Counted from the stretch's first letter, positions 50,457-62,174 are shown. The stretch: DNA of 64,000 nt from Actinomadura latina NBRC 106108 (GCF_001552195.1 NZ_BCQS01000007.1:272373-336372), one strand, 5' to 3'. The notes: generated from the letters alone by a model not told the origin. Numbers and translations are program-made.

Positions 50457-51656
50457 GTGGGTTTCGAGGAGATGTGGGCGGCGCTGCTGCCGGTCGGGCG
50501 GGACGAGGCGACCGGCGGCTACCACCGGTTCGCCTGGACGCCGCCAGAGCTGGAGTGCCGGGCCTGGTTCCTGGACGAGGCGCGCCGCCGCGACCTCGAC
50601 GTGGAGCACGACGCCAACGGCAACATGTTCGCCTGGTGGTTCCCGGAGGACGGGACGAGGGGCAACGCCGTCCTGACCGGCAGCCACCTCGATTCCGTCC
50701 CGGGCGGGGGAGCGTTCGACGGCCCGCTCGGCATCGTGTCCGCGTTCGCGGCGATCGACGGGCTCAGGGAACGCGGCGTCCGGCCGGGGCGGCCGGTCGG
50801 GGTCGCGGCGTTCGCCGAGGAGGAGGGCGCCCGGTTCGGCGTGGCCTGCCTGGGATCGCGCCTCCTCACCGGGGCGATCGACCCGGCGCGGGCCCGTGCG
50901 CTGACCGACGGCGACGGCCGCACGTTCGCCGAGGTCATGCACAACGCGGGGCTCGACCCCGAGGCGATCGGCGCGGACGACGGCCTCCTCGGCCGCATCG
51001 CCTGCTATGTCGAACTCCACGTCGAGCAGGGGAGGGCCCTGGACCGGCCGGTAGGGGTCGCCAGTTCGATCGTCCCGCACGGCCGGTGGCGGTTCGGCTT
51101 CACCGGCGAGGGCGACCACGCCGGGACGACCGCCCTGGCCGACCGCCGCGACCCGATGCTCCCGTTCGCCCGCATGGTCCTCGCCGCCCGCGAGGCCGCC
51201 GAGCGCAACGGCACGGTCGCGACGGTCGGAAAGGTCGGCGTCGTGCCGGGCGGGGTCAACGCGATCGCCTCGTCCGTCACCGCCTGGCTGGACGCCCGGG
51301 GGCCGGCCGACGACGCCGTGCGCCGCACCGTGATGGAGGTCGACGAGGCCGCCCGCGTCGCCGCGCGCCCGCACCGGGTGAGCGTCGAGCTCGCCGAGGA
51401 GTCCTACACCGAGATCGTCGACTTCAACCGCGCCCTGCGCGACCGGGTGGCCGGGACGCTGGGCGGCGTGCCCGTCCTGCCGACCGGCGCCGGTCACGAC
51501 GCGGGCGTGCTATCGGCCCGGCTGCCGGCCGCGATGCTGTTCGTCCGGAACCCGACCGGGGTCTCGCACGCGCCCGCCGAGTTCGCCGAGCCGGCGGACT
51601 GCCTGGCCGGAGTGGAGGCCCTGACCGCGGTACTGGACGACCTGGCACGCGGGTAA
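50457..51656 (+). CDS. M20-family amidohydrolase in the hut operon (allantoate amidohydrolase-like)
   Basis: A 399-residue zinc peptidase-like amidohydrolase of the allantoate/N-carbamoyl amidohydrolase branch. Metal motifs are [19 protein letters not shown] (H77 and D88), [11 protein letters not shown] (E122/E123), ELHVEQG, and GAGHDAG. Sequence alone suggests allantoate amidohydrolase, but allantoate is already handled by allantoicase in this window. Lying between hutU and hutF, it more likely hydrolyses N-formyl-L-glutamate, the product of HutF, in place of HutG; that is inference. GTG 50457 follows GGGAGGA. Confidence 0.85.
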   Translation: MGFEEMWAALLPVGRDEATGGYHRFAWTPPELECRAWFLDEARRRDLDVEHDANGNMFAWWFPEDGTRGNAVLTGSHLDSVPGGGAFDGPLGIVSAFAAIDGLRERGVRPGRPVGVAAFAEEEGARFGVACLGSRLLTGAIDPARARALTDGDGRTFAEVMHNAGLDPEAIGADDGLLGRIACYVELHVEQGRALDRPVGVASSIVPHGRWRFGFTGEGDHAGTTALADRRDPMLPFARMVLAAREAAERNGTVATVGKVGVVPGGVNAIASSVTAWLDARGPADDAVRRTVMEVDEAARVAARPHRVSVELAEESYTEIVDFNRALRDRVAGTLGGVPVLPTGAGHDAGVLSARLPAAMLFVRNPTGVSHAPAEFAEPADCLAGVEALTAVLDDLARG

Positions 51657-51665
51657 GGGTCCGTT

Positions 51666-53021
51666 ATGCAGTGGCATGCCCAGTTCGCCTGGCTCGGAGA
51701 CGGTGTGGCGGCCGACGTGCTCATCGAGGCCGACGGCGAGCGGATCACGAGCATCGCGGCCGGCGTCCCGGCCGCCCCCCACGCGCAGCGCCTGCCCGGC
51801 CTGACGCTCCCGGGCCTCGCCAACGCCCACTCCCACGCCTTCCACCGCGCCCTCCGCTCCCGCGTCCAAGCGGGCTCCGGGACGTTCTGGGCGTGGCGGG
51901 AGCAGATGTACAAGGTCGCCGACCGGCTCGACCCCGACTCCTACCGCGCCCTGGCCACCGCCGTGTTCGCGGAGATGGCCCTCGCCGGGATCAGCTGCGT
52001 CGGCGAGTTCCACTACCTCCACCACGAACCCGGCGGCACGCCCTACGCCGACCCCAACGCGATGGGCGAGGCGCTGATCGCCGCCGCGGCCGACGCCGGC
52101 ATCCGCATCACCCTCCTCGACACCTGCTACCTCGCCGGCGGCATCGGCCGTCCGCTCCAGGGCCCGCAGCTGCGCTTCGGCGACGGCACCGCCGGCAACT
52201 GGGCGCGCCGCGTCGACACCCTCTACGAGCAGACCGACAAGGCGGGCCGGCTGCACGCCCGCGTCGGCGCCGCGATCCACTCCGTCCGCGCGGTGCCCCG
52301 CGAGCAGCTCCGCGCCGTCGCGGCCTGGGCGAAGGAGCACCGCGCGCCGCTGCACGTCCACGTGTCCGAGCAGCCCGCCGAGAACGAGGCGTGCCAGGAC
52401 GCCTACGGCATGACCCCCACCCGCCTCCTCGCCGAGTCGGGGGCGCTCGGCGCGCTCACCACGGCCGTCCACGCGACGCACCTCACCGGCGAGGACATCG
52501 GCCTCCTCGGGACGACGATGACCGGCGTGTGCATGTGCCCGACCACCGAACGCGACCTCGCCGACGGCATCGGCCCCGCCCGGACCCTCGCCGACGCCGG
52601 CGTCCCGATCTGCCTCGGCTCCGACCAGCACGCCGTCATCGACCTGTTCGAGGAGGCCCGCGCCGTCGAGCTGGACGAGCGGCTCCGCACCCGCGCCCGC
52701 GGCCACTGGACGGCCGGGGAACTGCTCGCCGCCGCGACCTCCAACGGCCACTACGGGCTCGGCTGGCCCGAGGCAGGGCGCCTGGAGCCCGGCGCGTACG
52801 CGGACCTGGTCACCGTCGACCTCGACTCCGTCCGCACGGCCGGCGCGGCGCCCGGCCACGCCGCCGAGGCCGCCGTCTTCGCCGCCACCTCCGCCGACGT
52901 CCGGCACGTCGTCGTCTCCGGCCGCCCCATCGTCCACGACGGCCGCCACCTCATGATCGACGACGTCCCCGCCGCCCTCGCCGCGGCCATCACCGCCGCC
53001 ACCCGGGAGGAGCCCGCTTGA
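51666..53021 (+). CDS. hutF: Formimidoylglutamate deiminase
   Basis: A 451-residue amidohydrolase that converts N-formimino-L-glutamate to N-formyl-L-glutamate and ammonia. It starts [23 protein letters not shown]. Metal residues lie in [14 protein letters not shown] (H58/H60 region) and [34 protein letters not shown] and [25 protein letters not shown] are HutF signatures. Its presence means histidine is degraded by the five-step route to formylglutamate, not directly by formiminoglutamase. It follows the M20 gene by 9 bases and overlaps hutI. Confidence 0.94.
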   Translation: MQWHAQFAWLGDGVAADVLIEADGERITSIAAGVPAAPHAQRLPGLTLPGLANAHSHAFHRALRSRVQAGSGTFWAWREQMYKVADRLDPDSYRALATAVFAEMALAGISCVGEFHYLHHEPGGTPYADPNAMGEALIAAAADAGIRITLLDTCYLAGGIGRPLQGPQLRFGDGTAGNWARRVDTLYEQTDKAGRLHARVGAAIHSVRAVPREQLRAVAAWAKEHRAPLHVHVSEQPAENEACQDAYGMTPTRLLAESGALGALTTAVHATHLTGEDIGLLGTTMTGVCMCPTTERDLADGIGPARTLADAGVPICLGSDQHAVIDLFEEARAVELDERLRTRARGHWTAGELLAAATSNGHYGLGWPEAGRLEPGAYADLVTVDLDSVRTAGAAPGHAAEAAVFAATSADVRHVVVSGRPIVHDGRHLMIDDVPAALAAAITAATREEPA

Positions 53022-54190
53022 GCACGGTCATCGGGAACATCGGGGAACTGGTCACCAACGACCCCGCCGCCGGCGGCGGCCTCGGCATCATCCGGGACGC
53101 CGCCCTGGTGGTCGAGGACGGCCGGGTCGCGTGGACCGGGCCGTCCGCGGACGCGCCCGCCGCCGACGAGTCGTTCGACGCCGCCGGGCGCGCCGTCCTC
53201 CCCGGCTTCGTGGATTCCCACGCCCACCTCGTCTTCGCCGGCGAGCGCGCCGAGGAGTTCGCCGCGCGCATGAGCGGCCGGAAGTACGCGGCCGGAGGCA
53301 TCCGCACCACCGTCGAACGGACCCGCGCCGCGTCCGACGACGATCTCCGCGCGAACCTGCGCCGCCTCATCGACGAGATGGCGCGCCAGGGAACGACGAC
53401 CGTCGAGTGCAAATCCGGCTACGGCCTCACGGTCGAGCAGGAGGAACGCGCGGTGCGCATCGCCGCCGAACTCGCCGACGAGGTGACGTACCTGGGCGCC
53501 CACGTCGTCCCCGCCGAGTACAAGGACGACGCGCCGGGCTACGCGCGTCTCGCCGCGACCGAGATGCTCTCCGCCTGCGCCCCGCACGCCCGCTGGGTGG
53601 ACGTCTTCTGTGAGGAAGGCGCGTTCGACGCCGACCAGACCCGCGAGATCCTGCGGGCGGGGATGAAAGCGGGCCTGAGCCCCCGCCTCCACGCGAACCA
53701 GCTCACCCAAGGCCCCGCCGTACAACTCGCCGTCGAACTGGACGCCGCGTCAGCGGACCACTGCACCTTTCTCAGCGAGGCCGACATCGACGCCCTGGCC
53801 GCGTCTCAGACGGTCGCGACCCTGCTCCCCGGCGTCGAGTTCTCCACCCGCCAGCCCTACCCCGACGCCCGCCGCCTCCTGGACGCCGGAGCCACCGTCG
53901 CGCTCGCCACCGACTGCAACCCGGGCTCCTGCTACAGCTCCAGCATGGCGTTCTGCATCGCCGTGGCCGTCCGCGACATGCACATGACCCCGGCCGAAGC
54001 CGTCTGGTCCGCCACCGCCGGCGGCGCCCGGGCCCTGCGCCGCACCGACGTGGGCCACCTCGCCGTGGACGCCCGCGCGGACGTCCACGTCCTGGACGCC
54101 CCGTCCCACATCCACCTCGCCTACCGCCCCGGCGTCCCCCAAACGGCCGCCGTGTGGAAAGCGGGCCACCGGGTCGGGGGCCGCCAGTAG
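53018..54190 (+). CDS. hutI: Imidazolonepropionase
   Basis: A 390-residue amidohydrolase that opens imidazolonepropionate to formiminoglutamate. Blocks are [45 protein letters not shown] (metal histidines in SHAHL), [65 protein letters not shown] and [15 protein letters not shown]. It starts at TTG 53018, inside the hutF stop, with GGAGGAG at 53007-53013. It is the last gene of the operon and convergent with the flavin reductase gene. Confidence 0.95.
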   Translation: MSTVIGNIGELVTNDPAAGGGLGIIRDAALVVEDGRVAWTGPSADAPAADESFDAAGRAVLPGFVDSHAHLVFAGERAEEFAARMSGRKYAAGGIRTTVERTRAASDDDLRANLRRLIDEMARQGTTTVECKSGYGLTVEQEERAVRIAAELADEVTYLGAHVVPAEYKDDAPGYARLAATEMLSACAPHARWVDVFCEEGAFDADQTREILRAGMKAGLSPRLHANQLTQGPAVQLAVELDAASADHCTFLSEADIDALAASQTVATLLPGVEFSTRQPYPDARRLLDAGATVALATDCNPGSCYSSSMAFCIAVAVRDMHMTPAEAVWSATAGGARALRRTDVGHLAVDARADVHVLDAPSHIHLAYRPGVPQTAAVWKAGHRVGGRQ

Positions 54191-54214
54191 CCGGGGTCGC
54201 CGCGGTCGGGCGCT

Positions 54215-54697
54215 CTAGTCGCCCCTGAGATAGCGGCGGTTCGCCCTTACCAGGGGTTTCTGGTCGCGGGTGATGTAGTCCGTCGCGAGGGCTTCGGCTA
54301 CGAAGAGGGTGTGGTCCCCCGCTTCGATGGTCTGGCGGGTTTCGCATTCCAGGGCGGAGATGCCCGTTTCGGGGATCAGGGCGTCCGAATGCTCGCCGCG
54401 GTGGTGCGGTTCGGCGGCCAGCAGGATGCGGGCGCTGGGGCGGCCCTCCGCCGCGAACCGGCCGGCCAGGGCGCGCTGGGACGAGGAGAGGATCGTCGCC
54501 GCCCAGCGGGGGCGGCGGTTGAGCACCTCGGAGAGGTAGGACGACGTCGCCACGCCCGCCAGCACCATGGGCGGGTCCAGGGAGACGGACATGAACGAGG
54601 TCACCGTCGTGCCGAGGTCGTCGCGGCCGTCGCGGACGGTCAGGACGACCACGCCCGTGGCGAAGCCCGCGACGGCCTCGACGAAGTCGGCGCTCAG
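54215..54697 (-). CDS. Flavin reductase-like domain protein (NAD(P)H:flavin oxidoreductase)
   Basis: A 160-residue split-barrel flavin reductase. FVEAVAGFATGVVVLTV, the FMN loop GTTVTSFMSVSLDPPMVLAGVATSSYL, WAATILSSSQRALAGRFA and IEAGDHTLFVAEALA are typical of HpaC-like proteins that supply reduced flavin to monooxygenases. No conventional start is present near the N-terminus. A CTG at 54697 overlapping the SppA stop (CTGA) and preceded by GGGAG is the best candidate. Its partner monooxygenase is not in the window. Confidence 0.8.
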   Translation of the reverse strand: MSADFVEAVAGFATGVVVLTVRDGRDDLGTTVTSFMSVSLDPPMVLAGVATSSYLSEVLNRRPRWAATILSSSQRALAGRFAAEGRPSARILLAAEPHHRGEHSDALIPETGISALECETRQTIEAGDHTLFVAEALATDYITRDQKPLVRANRRYLRGD

Positions 54698-56397
54698 CGG
54701 ATCTCCCAGGTTCCCGGGAGGGTGAGCGGGCCCGCGGCGGGCAGGCCCAGGCGGGCGGCGAGGCCGCCGAGGGAGCCCCACCCGTCGAAGCGGGCGGACG
54801 CGGCGGCGCGGTCCTCGCTGGACTCCGGCGGGCGGAGCCGCTCCAGCGGCGACGTGTGCGGATAGACCCGGATCGGCGTGTCGGCCGCCAGCCCCGCCTT
54901 CTTGCGGGCCAGGCCGAGGGCCGTGTCGATGCCGCCCAGTTCGTCGACGAGGCCGTTGTCCTTGGCGTCCGCGCCCGTCCAGACGCGGCCCCGGGCCAGT
55001 TCGTGGACGCGTTCGCGGGACAGGTCGCGGCCCTCGGCGACCTTCGCGGTGAAGTCGTCGTAGATCTGGTCGAGGGACGCGTTGACGCGCTCCCACTCGG
55101 AGTCGCTGAAGTCCTTGGTGGCGCTCAGCATGCGGGCGTGGTCGCCGTCGGCGACGGCGCCGAGGCCGATGCCGACGCGGTCGAGCAGGCCGCTCACCAC
55201 GGCCTTGCCGACGACGACGCCGATCGAGCCGGTGAGCGTGCCGGGCTGCGCGACGATGGTGTCCGCGGCCATCGACACGTAGTAGCCGCCGGACGCGGCG
55301 ACGTTGCCCATGGAGACGATCACCGGCTTGCCGGCGCGGCGGGCGAGGACGACCTCGCGCCAGATCGCGTCGGACGCGACGGCGGAGCCGCCGGGGCTGT
55401 TCACCCGGAACACGATGGCCTTGACGCGGTCGTCCTTCACGGCGGCGCGGAACGCCGCGCCGATCGTGTCGGATCCCATCGCGGGGCCGGAGTTCGGCAG
55501 CGGGCCGCCCCGGCCGCTGCGGCCGAGCCGGATCGGGCCGTGCCCGTTGATCAGCGCGATGACGTCCTGCCTGCCGGGCTGCGGGATGCGCCCCGCGAGG
55601 CCGTGCGCGCGGTTGTAGCGGGAGACGAACCGGAGCTGCGCCTCCGCGCCGAACTCCGCGCGCAGGTCGGCGTAGACCTCGTCGCGGTAGGCGAGGCGGT
55701 CGACGAGCCGCTCGTCGAGGGCCTCGGCGGCGAGGAACGGGCCGCGGTCGACCAGCTCGCGGACCTTGTCCGCGGGCAGGCCGCGGGCGGCGGCGACCCC
55801 GGCGGCGATCTGCTCGCCGAGCGAGGTGACGAGCCGCCGGGACGACTCCTCGTGCTCGGGCGTGTAGGTCTTCTCCATGAACGTGTTCGCCATGGTCTTG
55901 TACTCGTACCGCTTGGCGAACCGCGGCTGGATGCCGGCCTTCTCCAGGGCGCCCGCGAAGAACGGCTCCTCGAGCGCAATCCCGGTAAGCCCGACCTCGC
56001 CGGTGGGCTGCAGGTAGACCTTGTCGAAGGCGGTGGCCAGGTAGTACGGCACGGTGCCGCGCCCGCCCTCGCCGAACGTCTCGGCCCACGCGACGGTGAG
56101 CTTGCCGGCGTTCCGCAGCCCCTGGACGGCCTCGCGCAGCTCCTGGACCAGCGCCAGCCCGATGCCCCCGGAGACCTTCACGACGAGGGCGCGCACCCGG
56201 CTGTCGGAGCGGGCGCGGCGCAGCCCGTCCAGGACGTCCCGCAGGTTCGTCCGGCGCATGGACAGGATCGCCGCGATCGGGTCGGACGGCGGCGTCTCCA
56301 TGAGCCCGTCGGTGAGGTCGAGCTCGAGGATCAGCGGGGCCGTCCGCCGGTCGCGGGCCTGTTTGATCACGTTGAGGACTGTGCCGGGATCCACCAT
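54694..56397 (-). CDS. sppA: Signal peptide peptidase SppA (protease IV)
   Basis: A 567-residue S49 protease with the duplicated 67K-type layout. The N-terminal domain supplies the lysine (K167 in FAKRYEYKTMANTFMEK) and the C-terminal domain the serine (S369 in VSMGNVAASGGYYVSM). The ClpP-like motif RVNSPGGSAVASDAIW precedes the serine. Unusually, there is no N-terminal membrane helix; the protein begins MVDPGTVLNVIKQARDRRTAPLILELDL and may be cytoplasmic or peripherally bound, as in some actinobacterial SppA. It degrades leftover signal peptides or misfolded proteins. The C-terminal 60 residues are disordered. Confidence 0.92.
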   Translation of the reverse strand: MVDPGTVLNVIKQARDRRTAPLILELDLTDGLMETPPSDPIAAILSMRRTNLRDVLDGLRRARSDSRVRALVVKVSGGIGLALVQELREAVQGLRNAGKLTVAWAETFGEGGRGTVPYYLATAFDKVYLQPTGEVGLTGIALEEPFFAGALEKAGIQPRFAKRYEYKTMANTFMEKTYTPEHEESSRRLVTSLGEQIAAGVAAARGLPADKVRELVDRGPFLAAEALDERLVDRLAYRDEVYADLRAEFGAEAQLRFVSRYNRAHGLAGRIPQPGRQDVIALINGHGPIRLGRSGRGGPLPNSGPAMGSDTIGAAFRAAVKDDRVKAIVFRVNSPGGSAVASDAIWREVVLARRAGKPVIVSMGNVAASGGYYVSMAADTIVAQPGTLTGSIGVVVGKAVVSGLLDRVGIGLGAVADGDHARMLSATKDFSDSEWERVNASLDQIYDDFTAKVAEGRDLSRERVHELARGRVWTGADAKDNGLVDELGGIDTALGLARKKAGLAADTPIRVYPHTSPLERLRPPESSEDRAAASARFDGWGSLGGLAARLGLPAAGPLTLPGTWEIR

Positions 56398-56471
56398 GGC
56401 ACCAGCCTATGCGCTCGCCCGCGGCCCTTCCCGCGCCCCGGGTCCGGCCGCGTTCCGCCGGAGGGAGGACC

Positions 56472-56960
56472 TCAGCGCGCGAACGCCTTGTTGGGGATCA
56501 CGCTCGCGGACGCCTGCGCGACGGGGCGGCCCTGCGGGTCGGTGACCAGCGCGTTGGAGACCATCCGGGTGCCGCCCGGGTGCAGGCACGTCCCGGTCAC
56601 CGTGTACGTCTGGCCGGACTGGACGCCGCGCAGGTAGTCGACGTTGAGGTTGAGCGTGAGCATCGGCATGAAGCGGTCGCACGTGCTGCTCGCCGCGAGG
56701 CAGACCGCGTTGTCGAGGATCATCGCGATGTAGCCGCCGTGGACGGTCCCGCCGGGGTTGCAGAGCTTGTCCTCCGGCGTCCACGCGATGTCCACCCGGC
56801 CGGGCTCGGCGAACCGGACCGCCTGGCCGATGTAGTCGCTGATGTCGGAGATCTCGGGCAGCCGCTTGTCGATCATCGCCTGGATGAAGCCGGCGCCGGA
56901 CAGCGTGTTCCACAGTTCGGCGGCCTCCTGCAAGGCCTCCGTGCTCGCGTCGACGCTCAA
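56472..56960 (-). CDS. PaaI-family hotdog thioesterase
   Basis: A 162-residue hotdog-fold protein. The central block NPGGTVHGGYIAMILDNAVCLAASSTC is the PaaI signature (HGG with the catalytic Asp/Asn region), followed by LTLNLNVDYLRGVQSGQTYTVTGTCLHPGGTRMV. It likely hydrolyses an aromatic or medium-chain acyl-CoA. TTG 56960 has AGGGAG 9 bases upstream; a GTG at 56978 would add six residues. It diverges from the Nudix gene across 100 bases. The C-terminal LVTDPQGRPVAQASASVIPNK is typical of the family. Confidence 0.87.
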   Translation of the reverse strand: MSVDASTEALQEAAELWNTLSGAGFIQAMIDKRLPEISDISDYIGQAVRFAEPGRVDIAWTPEDKLCNPGGTVHGGYIAMILDNAVCLAASSTCDRFMPMLTLNLNVDYLRGVQSGQTYTVTGTCLHPGGTRMVSNALVTDPQGRPVAQASASVIPNKAFAR

Positions 56961-57060
56961 CTCACTCTCCCTGATCACGGTGATCTTCGAATGGTATTCG
57001 GTCGCCGGGGACGCGGCACTATGCGGTTCATCACGGGCGTCCGGCGCTAACCTCGGACGC

Positions 57061-57918
57061 ATGGGAGACGGCGACGGCTGGGCCGGCTGCGGGCAGGGCC
57101 ACACGCACTGGGGGCGGTTCGGCGCCGCGGGACTGCTGGCCTACCACCGCGACCCCGGCGGCCAGGTGTGGATCCTGCTGCAGCAGCGCGCGTGGTGGGG
57201 GATCGGCGGCGGGACGTGGGGCATGTTCGGCGGCGCGCTGCACAGCCACGAGGACGCCGTCACCGGCGCGCTGCGCGAGACGTCCGAGGAGTGCACGCTC
57301 GACACCGGAGTGGTGAACGTGCACGGCACCAGCGTCGAGGACCACGGCGGCTGGAGGTACACGTCCGTGCTGGGGTCGCTGTCCGCGCGCATCCCCGTGG
57401 ACGCCGCGTCGAGGGAGACGCGCAGGGCCGAATGGGTCCAGCTGGAAGAGGTCACCGACCGCAAGCTGTTCGAGCCGTTCGCCCGGTCGTGGCCCCGCCT
57501 GCAGGACGCGATGAAGGGCCTCGTCCTCGTCGTGGACGCGGCCAACGTCGTGGGCGCGCGCGCAGACGGCTGGTGGAAGGACCGCGCGGGAGCCAACGCG
57601 CGGCTCCGCGACGACCTGAAGGCACTGGACTCCGGCGTGCGGGGCCTGCCCGCCGGGGTCGTCCCGTTCGACCACTGCTTCCCCGAGGTCGTCATGGTCG
57701 TGGAGGGCGCGGCGCGGCGGGTCGCGGACGAGCCGTCCGGCGGGGTGAGCGTGGTGGCCGCGCCCGGCAGCGGAGACGACCAGATCGTGGACCTCGTCCA
57801 GCGGGCGGGGCCCGACACCGCGCACCTGGTGGTCACGGCGGACCGGGAGCTGCGCGCCCGCTGCGAGGCGGCCGGCGCCGCCGTCACCGGCCCGCGCTGG
57901 CTCCTCGACCGCCTCTAG
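57061..57918 (+). CDS. Nudix hydrolase fused to a NYN/PIN-like nuclease domain
   Basis: A 285-residue two-domain protein. Residues 16-145 form a Nudix fold with the box GALHSHEDAVTGALRETSEE: G58, E64, R72-E73, E76-E77, and Cys78-Thr79 where G is usual. Residues 150-285 form a NYN/YacP-like domain: LVLVVDAANVVGARADGWWKDR (D159, N162), APGSGDDQIVDLVQR and LVVTADRELRARC, with the conserved acidic residues. The substrate may be an RNA-derived nucleotide or capped RNA end. The fusion is known in actinobacteria but its function is not established. ATG 57061 is chosen on homology; an upstream overlap with the thioesterase region is a shadow. Confidence 0.8.
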   Translation: MGDGDGWAGCGQGHTHWGRFGAAGLLAYHRDPGGQVWILLQQRAWWGIGGGTWGMFGGALHSHEDAVTGALRETSEECTLDTGVVNVHGTSVEDHGGWRYTSVLGSLSARIPVDAASRETRRAEWVQLEEVTDRKLFEPFARSWPRLQDAMKGLVLVVDAANVVGARADGWWKDRAGANARLRDDLKALDSGVRGLPAGVVPFDHCFPEVVMVVEGAARRVADEPSGGVSVVAAPGSGDDQIVDLVQRAGPDTAHLVVTADRELRARCEAAGAAVTGPRWLLDRL

Positions 57919-57946
57919 ATCGCTGCGCCTCTAGCTCTGCGCGCGG

Positions 57947-58300
57947 CTAGACCTCGACCCGGTGGCCCGCGTCGCGGAGCGCCGTCGTCGCGTCCTTCAG
58001 CCGGTGCTCGGGGACGAGGACGAGGTCGGCGTGGTACGTGGACGCGACGAAGACGGGCACCTCGGCCTCCGCGAGCGGCCCCACGATCGCGGCCAGCATG
58101 CCGGGCACGTCCAGGCCGTGGCCCGCGTCGCCGTAGAAGCCGGCCCAGCGTTCGACCTCGGCGAACGGTGACGCGTCCCGCACGATGGTGAGGCCCTCCG
58201 GGGCGCGCACCAGCGCGATCCACTCGTCGTCCTCGGGGAACGTCGCGTGCGGCAGGTGTTCCACCGTGAACTGGCCGGGGACGATGTGCAGGCGCTGCAT
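57947..58300 (-). CDS. Tandem ACT-domain protein
   Basis: A 117-residue protein with two ACT-like repeats. The first is MQRLHIVPGQFTVEHLPHATFPEDDEWIALVRAPEGLTIVRD, and the second GLDVPGMLAAIVGPLAEAEVPVFVASTYHADLVLVPEHRLKDATTALRDAGH. ACT domains bind amino acids; small paired forms are allosteric sensors related to aspartokinase and CASTOR-like proteins. The ligand is unknown. ATG 58300 begins the domain; longer upstream reading is the wrong composition. It stands alone, convergent with the Nudix gene. Confidence 0.85.
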   Translation of the reverse strand: MQRLHIVPGQFTVEHLPHATFPEDDEWIALVRAPEGLTIVRDASPFAEVERWAGFYGDAGHGLDVPGMLAAIVGPLAEAEVPVFVASTYHADLVLVPEHRLKDATTALRDAGHRVEV

Positions 58301-58344
58301 GCGCACCACCCTATGCAGGCGCGAGCCCTTTGCGGGAACGAGCT

Positions 58345-60576
<2,232 letters not shown>

Positions 60577-60978
60577 GACCTCATGGCCTCCCGTCACTGA
60601 GCTTCATCCCTGTAGGGGTGCCCCGAGAAGCGCCGGTCTCACATGACGGGCCGGCCTGTTTCCACGAGCTTGAAGTTCATGATCGCCTGGAGGACGGGTT
60701 GCGGTCGCACGGGCGGCTCGACTCTTCGTCGTGGGGTCGCGCCGAATGGCGCCGCCCGTGCGGCCACGTCCAGCGGGCTCCGCCCTTCCGGGCCCGCCCG
60801 TTCGGGCCCCCGCCCGTTCGGGGAACGGCAGCCTCGCCCCAGGGGTGACACCGACCCCACCGCCCAGGGATCCACTCATGTGTCACCTCAGCGACACAGG
60901 TACCTGCCGTGCCGGAGGGCCCTGGCCCGGTCCGCCCCCGCTCGCGGACCGGGCCGCGCCGTTCCCCATGGCGCCCGT
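60577..60978. other. 402-base gap with repeats and hairpins, no gene
   Basis: No convincing gene lies here. A 14-base sequence CCCGCCCGTTCGGG occurs twice (60793-60806 and 60809-60822), each with a small hairpin (CCCG-TT-CGGG). TGTGTC (60879-60884) and GACACA (60893-60898) form another short stem. A short reading frame around 60639-60680 on the minus strand (MNFKLVETGRPVM) is too short to call. The gap probably holds the glgB promoter region and the terminator of the small gene. Confidence 0.6.
60924..60955 (-). terminator. Terminator of the small gene at 60979-61197
   Basis: A perfect 12-bp stem (GGCCCGGTCCGC at 60924-60935 with GCGGACCGGGCC at 60944-60955) and an 8-base loop lie 23 bases past the stop of the minus-strand gene. 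Confidence 0.75.
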
Positions 60979-61197
60979 TCACCTGTCCCCGCGTCCCTGG
61001 CGCGCCTGTTCGGCGAGCAGTCCGCGGAGCCCCGCCGAGTCGTCCGCGGCCACGGTCATCGCACATCCCGCCTGGAGTTCGGCGTCGCTGAGGTCGCCGC
61101 TGCGGGTCGCATACCAGCGTCCCGCGTCACTGCGCCACACCTGCCAGCCCGGGAACTCTTCCTCGATGGCCGCCTTCAACTCATCGAAGTCGCCCAT
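60979..61197 (-). CDS. Small conserved-looking protein of unknown function
   Basis: A 72-residue protein. DFDELKAAIEEEFPGWQVWRSDAGRWYATRSGDLSDAELQAGCAMTVAADDSAGLRGLLAEQ has an early W-x-V-W-R-S-D-A-G-R-W-Y-A-T-R strand. This matches small actinobacterial proteins often encoded beside GntR or XRE regulators; function is unknown. It diverges from the GntR gene across 200 bases. The ATG at 61197 is supported by an AAGGGA tract 10 bases upstream. The strong terminator after it supports it being a real transcript. Confidence 0.65.
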   Translation of the reverse strand: MGDFDELKAAIEEEFPGWQVWRSDAGRWYATRSGDLSDAELQAGCAMTVAADDSAGLRGLLAEQARQGRGDR

Positions 61198-61398
61198 CAA
61201 GGTCGTCCCTTCCCCGAGGCCGTTCTTCTGTATACAAAAGTCTTACTTGGTCTGAGAGGTGTCAAGCTGTCCGTAAGCGGACCGTTCCCTCGCGGATAGC
61301 GCGTGGAAGGTATGGATGGCAGGGAGGGACGAGCAAGGATCGAACACCAGGTCGAACGTGATTCGAACGCCTGGCAACCGAGTTGGGAGGTGACGCCG

Positions 61399-62157
61399 GT
61401 GCCGGACCGTCCCGCCTACCTGCGCATCGCCGACACGCTGCGGGAGGGGATCCGGGAGGGCAGCCTGCCGCCGGGGACCCGGCTGCCGACCATCGCCGAG
61501 CTGTGCGAGACCCACGGCGTGTCGGAGATCGTCGTCCGGCAGGCGGTCGCGCTGCTGCGCGGGGAGGGCCTCGTCGAGACCCGCCGCGGCGGCGGCACCC
61601 TCGTCAAGGTCGTCCCGCCGGCGCGCCGCGTCGCGATGGACCGGTACCGCGCGGTGAGCCGGCCGCTGGCCGTCCCCGAGACGACCTTCACCCGCGACCA
61701 GAAGATCACCTGGGCGGAGTACCGGCTCGACAAGGAGTTCACCCGGGTGCGGGCGGACGGTGAGCTGGGCGCGCTGTTCGAGCTGCCGGCCGGCACCGAG
61801 CTGCTGCGCCGCCGGTTCGTCTTCCACGCGCGCGGCGAACCGCAGCAGATATCCGTCAACTACCTGCCGTGGGACCTCGTCGGCGACACGCCCGTCTCCG
61901 ACCCGGCGCGCGAGCCGTGGCCCGGCGGGACGCTCGCGCAGCTCGCCTACCTCGGGCATCCGCCGATCCGGGTGGAGGAGGCCGTCCGGTCCCGCATGCC
62001 GACCCCCGAGGAGGCCGAGACGCTCCGGATGACCGGCGGCGTGCCGGTCCTCGGCATCACCCGCCGGATGCTCGCGCGCGACGGCGTCATGGAGGTGTGC
62101 CGGGAGATCGTGCTGCCCGCCGACCGCGTCGTCCTCGACTACTCGATCGACCTCTGA
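61399..62157 (+). CDS. GntR-family regulator with UTRA domain
   Basis: A 252-residue HutC-subfamily GntR protein. The winged helix is RPAYLRIADTLREGIREGSLPPGTRLPTIAELCETHGVSEIVVRQAVALLRGEGLVETRRGGGTLV at residues 4-69. The UTRA effector domain follows, with LRRRFVFHARGEPQQISVNYLPWDL, IRVEEAVRSRMPTPEEAETLRM and VPVLGITRRMLARDGVMEVC. GTG 61399 follows GGGAGG at 61385-61390; upstream extension is not coding-like. It diverges from the small gene at 60979-61197, and these two are probably coregulated. The target is not clear; glycogen or trehalose genes nearby are convergent. Confidence 0.92.
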   Translation: MPDRPAYLRIADTLREGIREGSLPPGTRLPTIAELCETHGVSEIVVRQAVALLRGEGLVETRRGGGTLVKVVPPARRVAMDRYRAVSRPLAVPETTFTRDQKITWAEYRLDKEFTRVRADGELGALFELPAGTELLRRRFVFHARGEPQQISVNYLPWDLVGDTPVSDPAREPWPGGTLAQLAYLGHPPIRVEEAVRSRMPTPEEAETLRMTGGVPVLGITRRMLARDGVMEVCREIVLPADRVVLDYSIDL

Positions 62158-62174
62158 CCGGGCGGGACGGTCAG
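62154..62174. terminator. Hairpin containing both convergent stop codons
   Basis: CTGACCG (62154-62160) and CGGTCAG (62168-62174) form a perfect 7-bp stem with a 7-base loop. The GntR stop is in the left arm and the maltokinase stop in the right arm. Confidence 0.5.

Noticed and set aside
50457..51656. Naming the M20 gene allantoate amidohydrolase
   Set aside because: Family similarity supports it, but the operon position favours a histidine-pathway substrate, so only the family is given.
57919..57956. Hairpin TCTAG..CTAGA after the Nudix gene as a terminator
   Set aside because: Only five base pairs around a 12-base loop; not convincing.
60639..60680. Tiny minus-strand ORF (MNFKLVETGRPVM)
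   Set aside because: Thirteen codons with no ribosome site evidence and no conserved feature.
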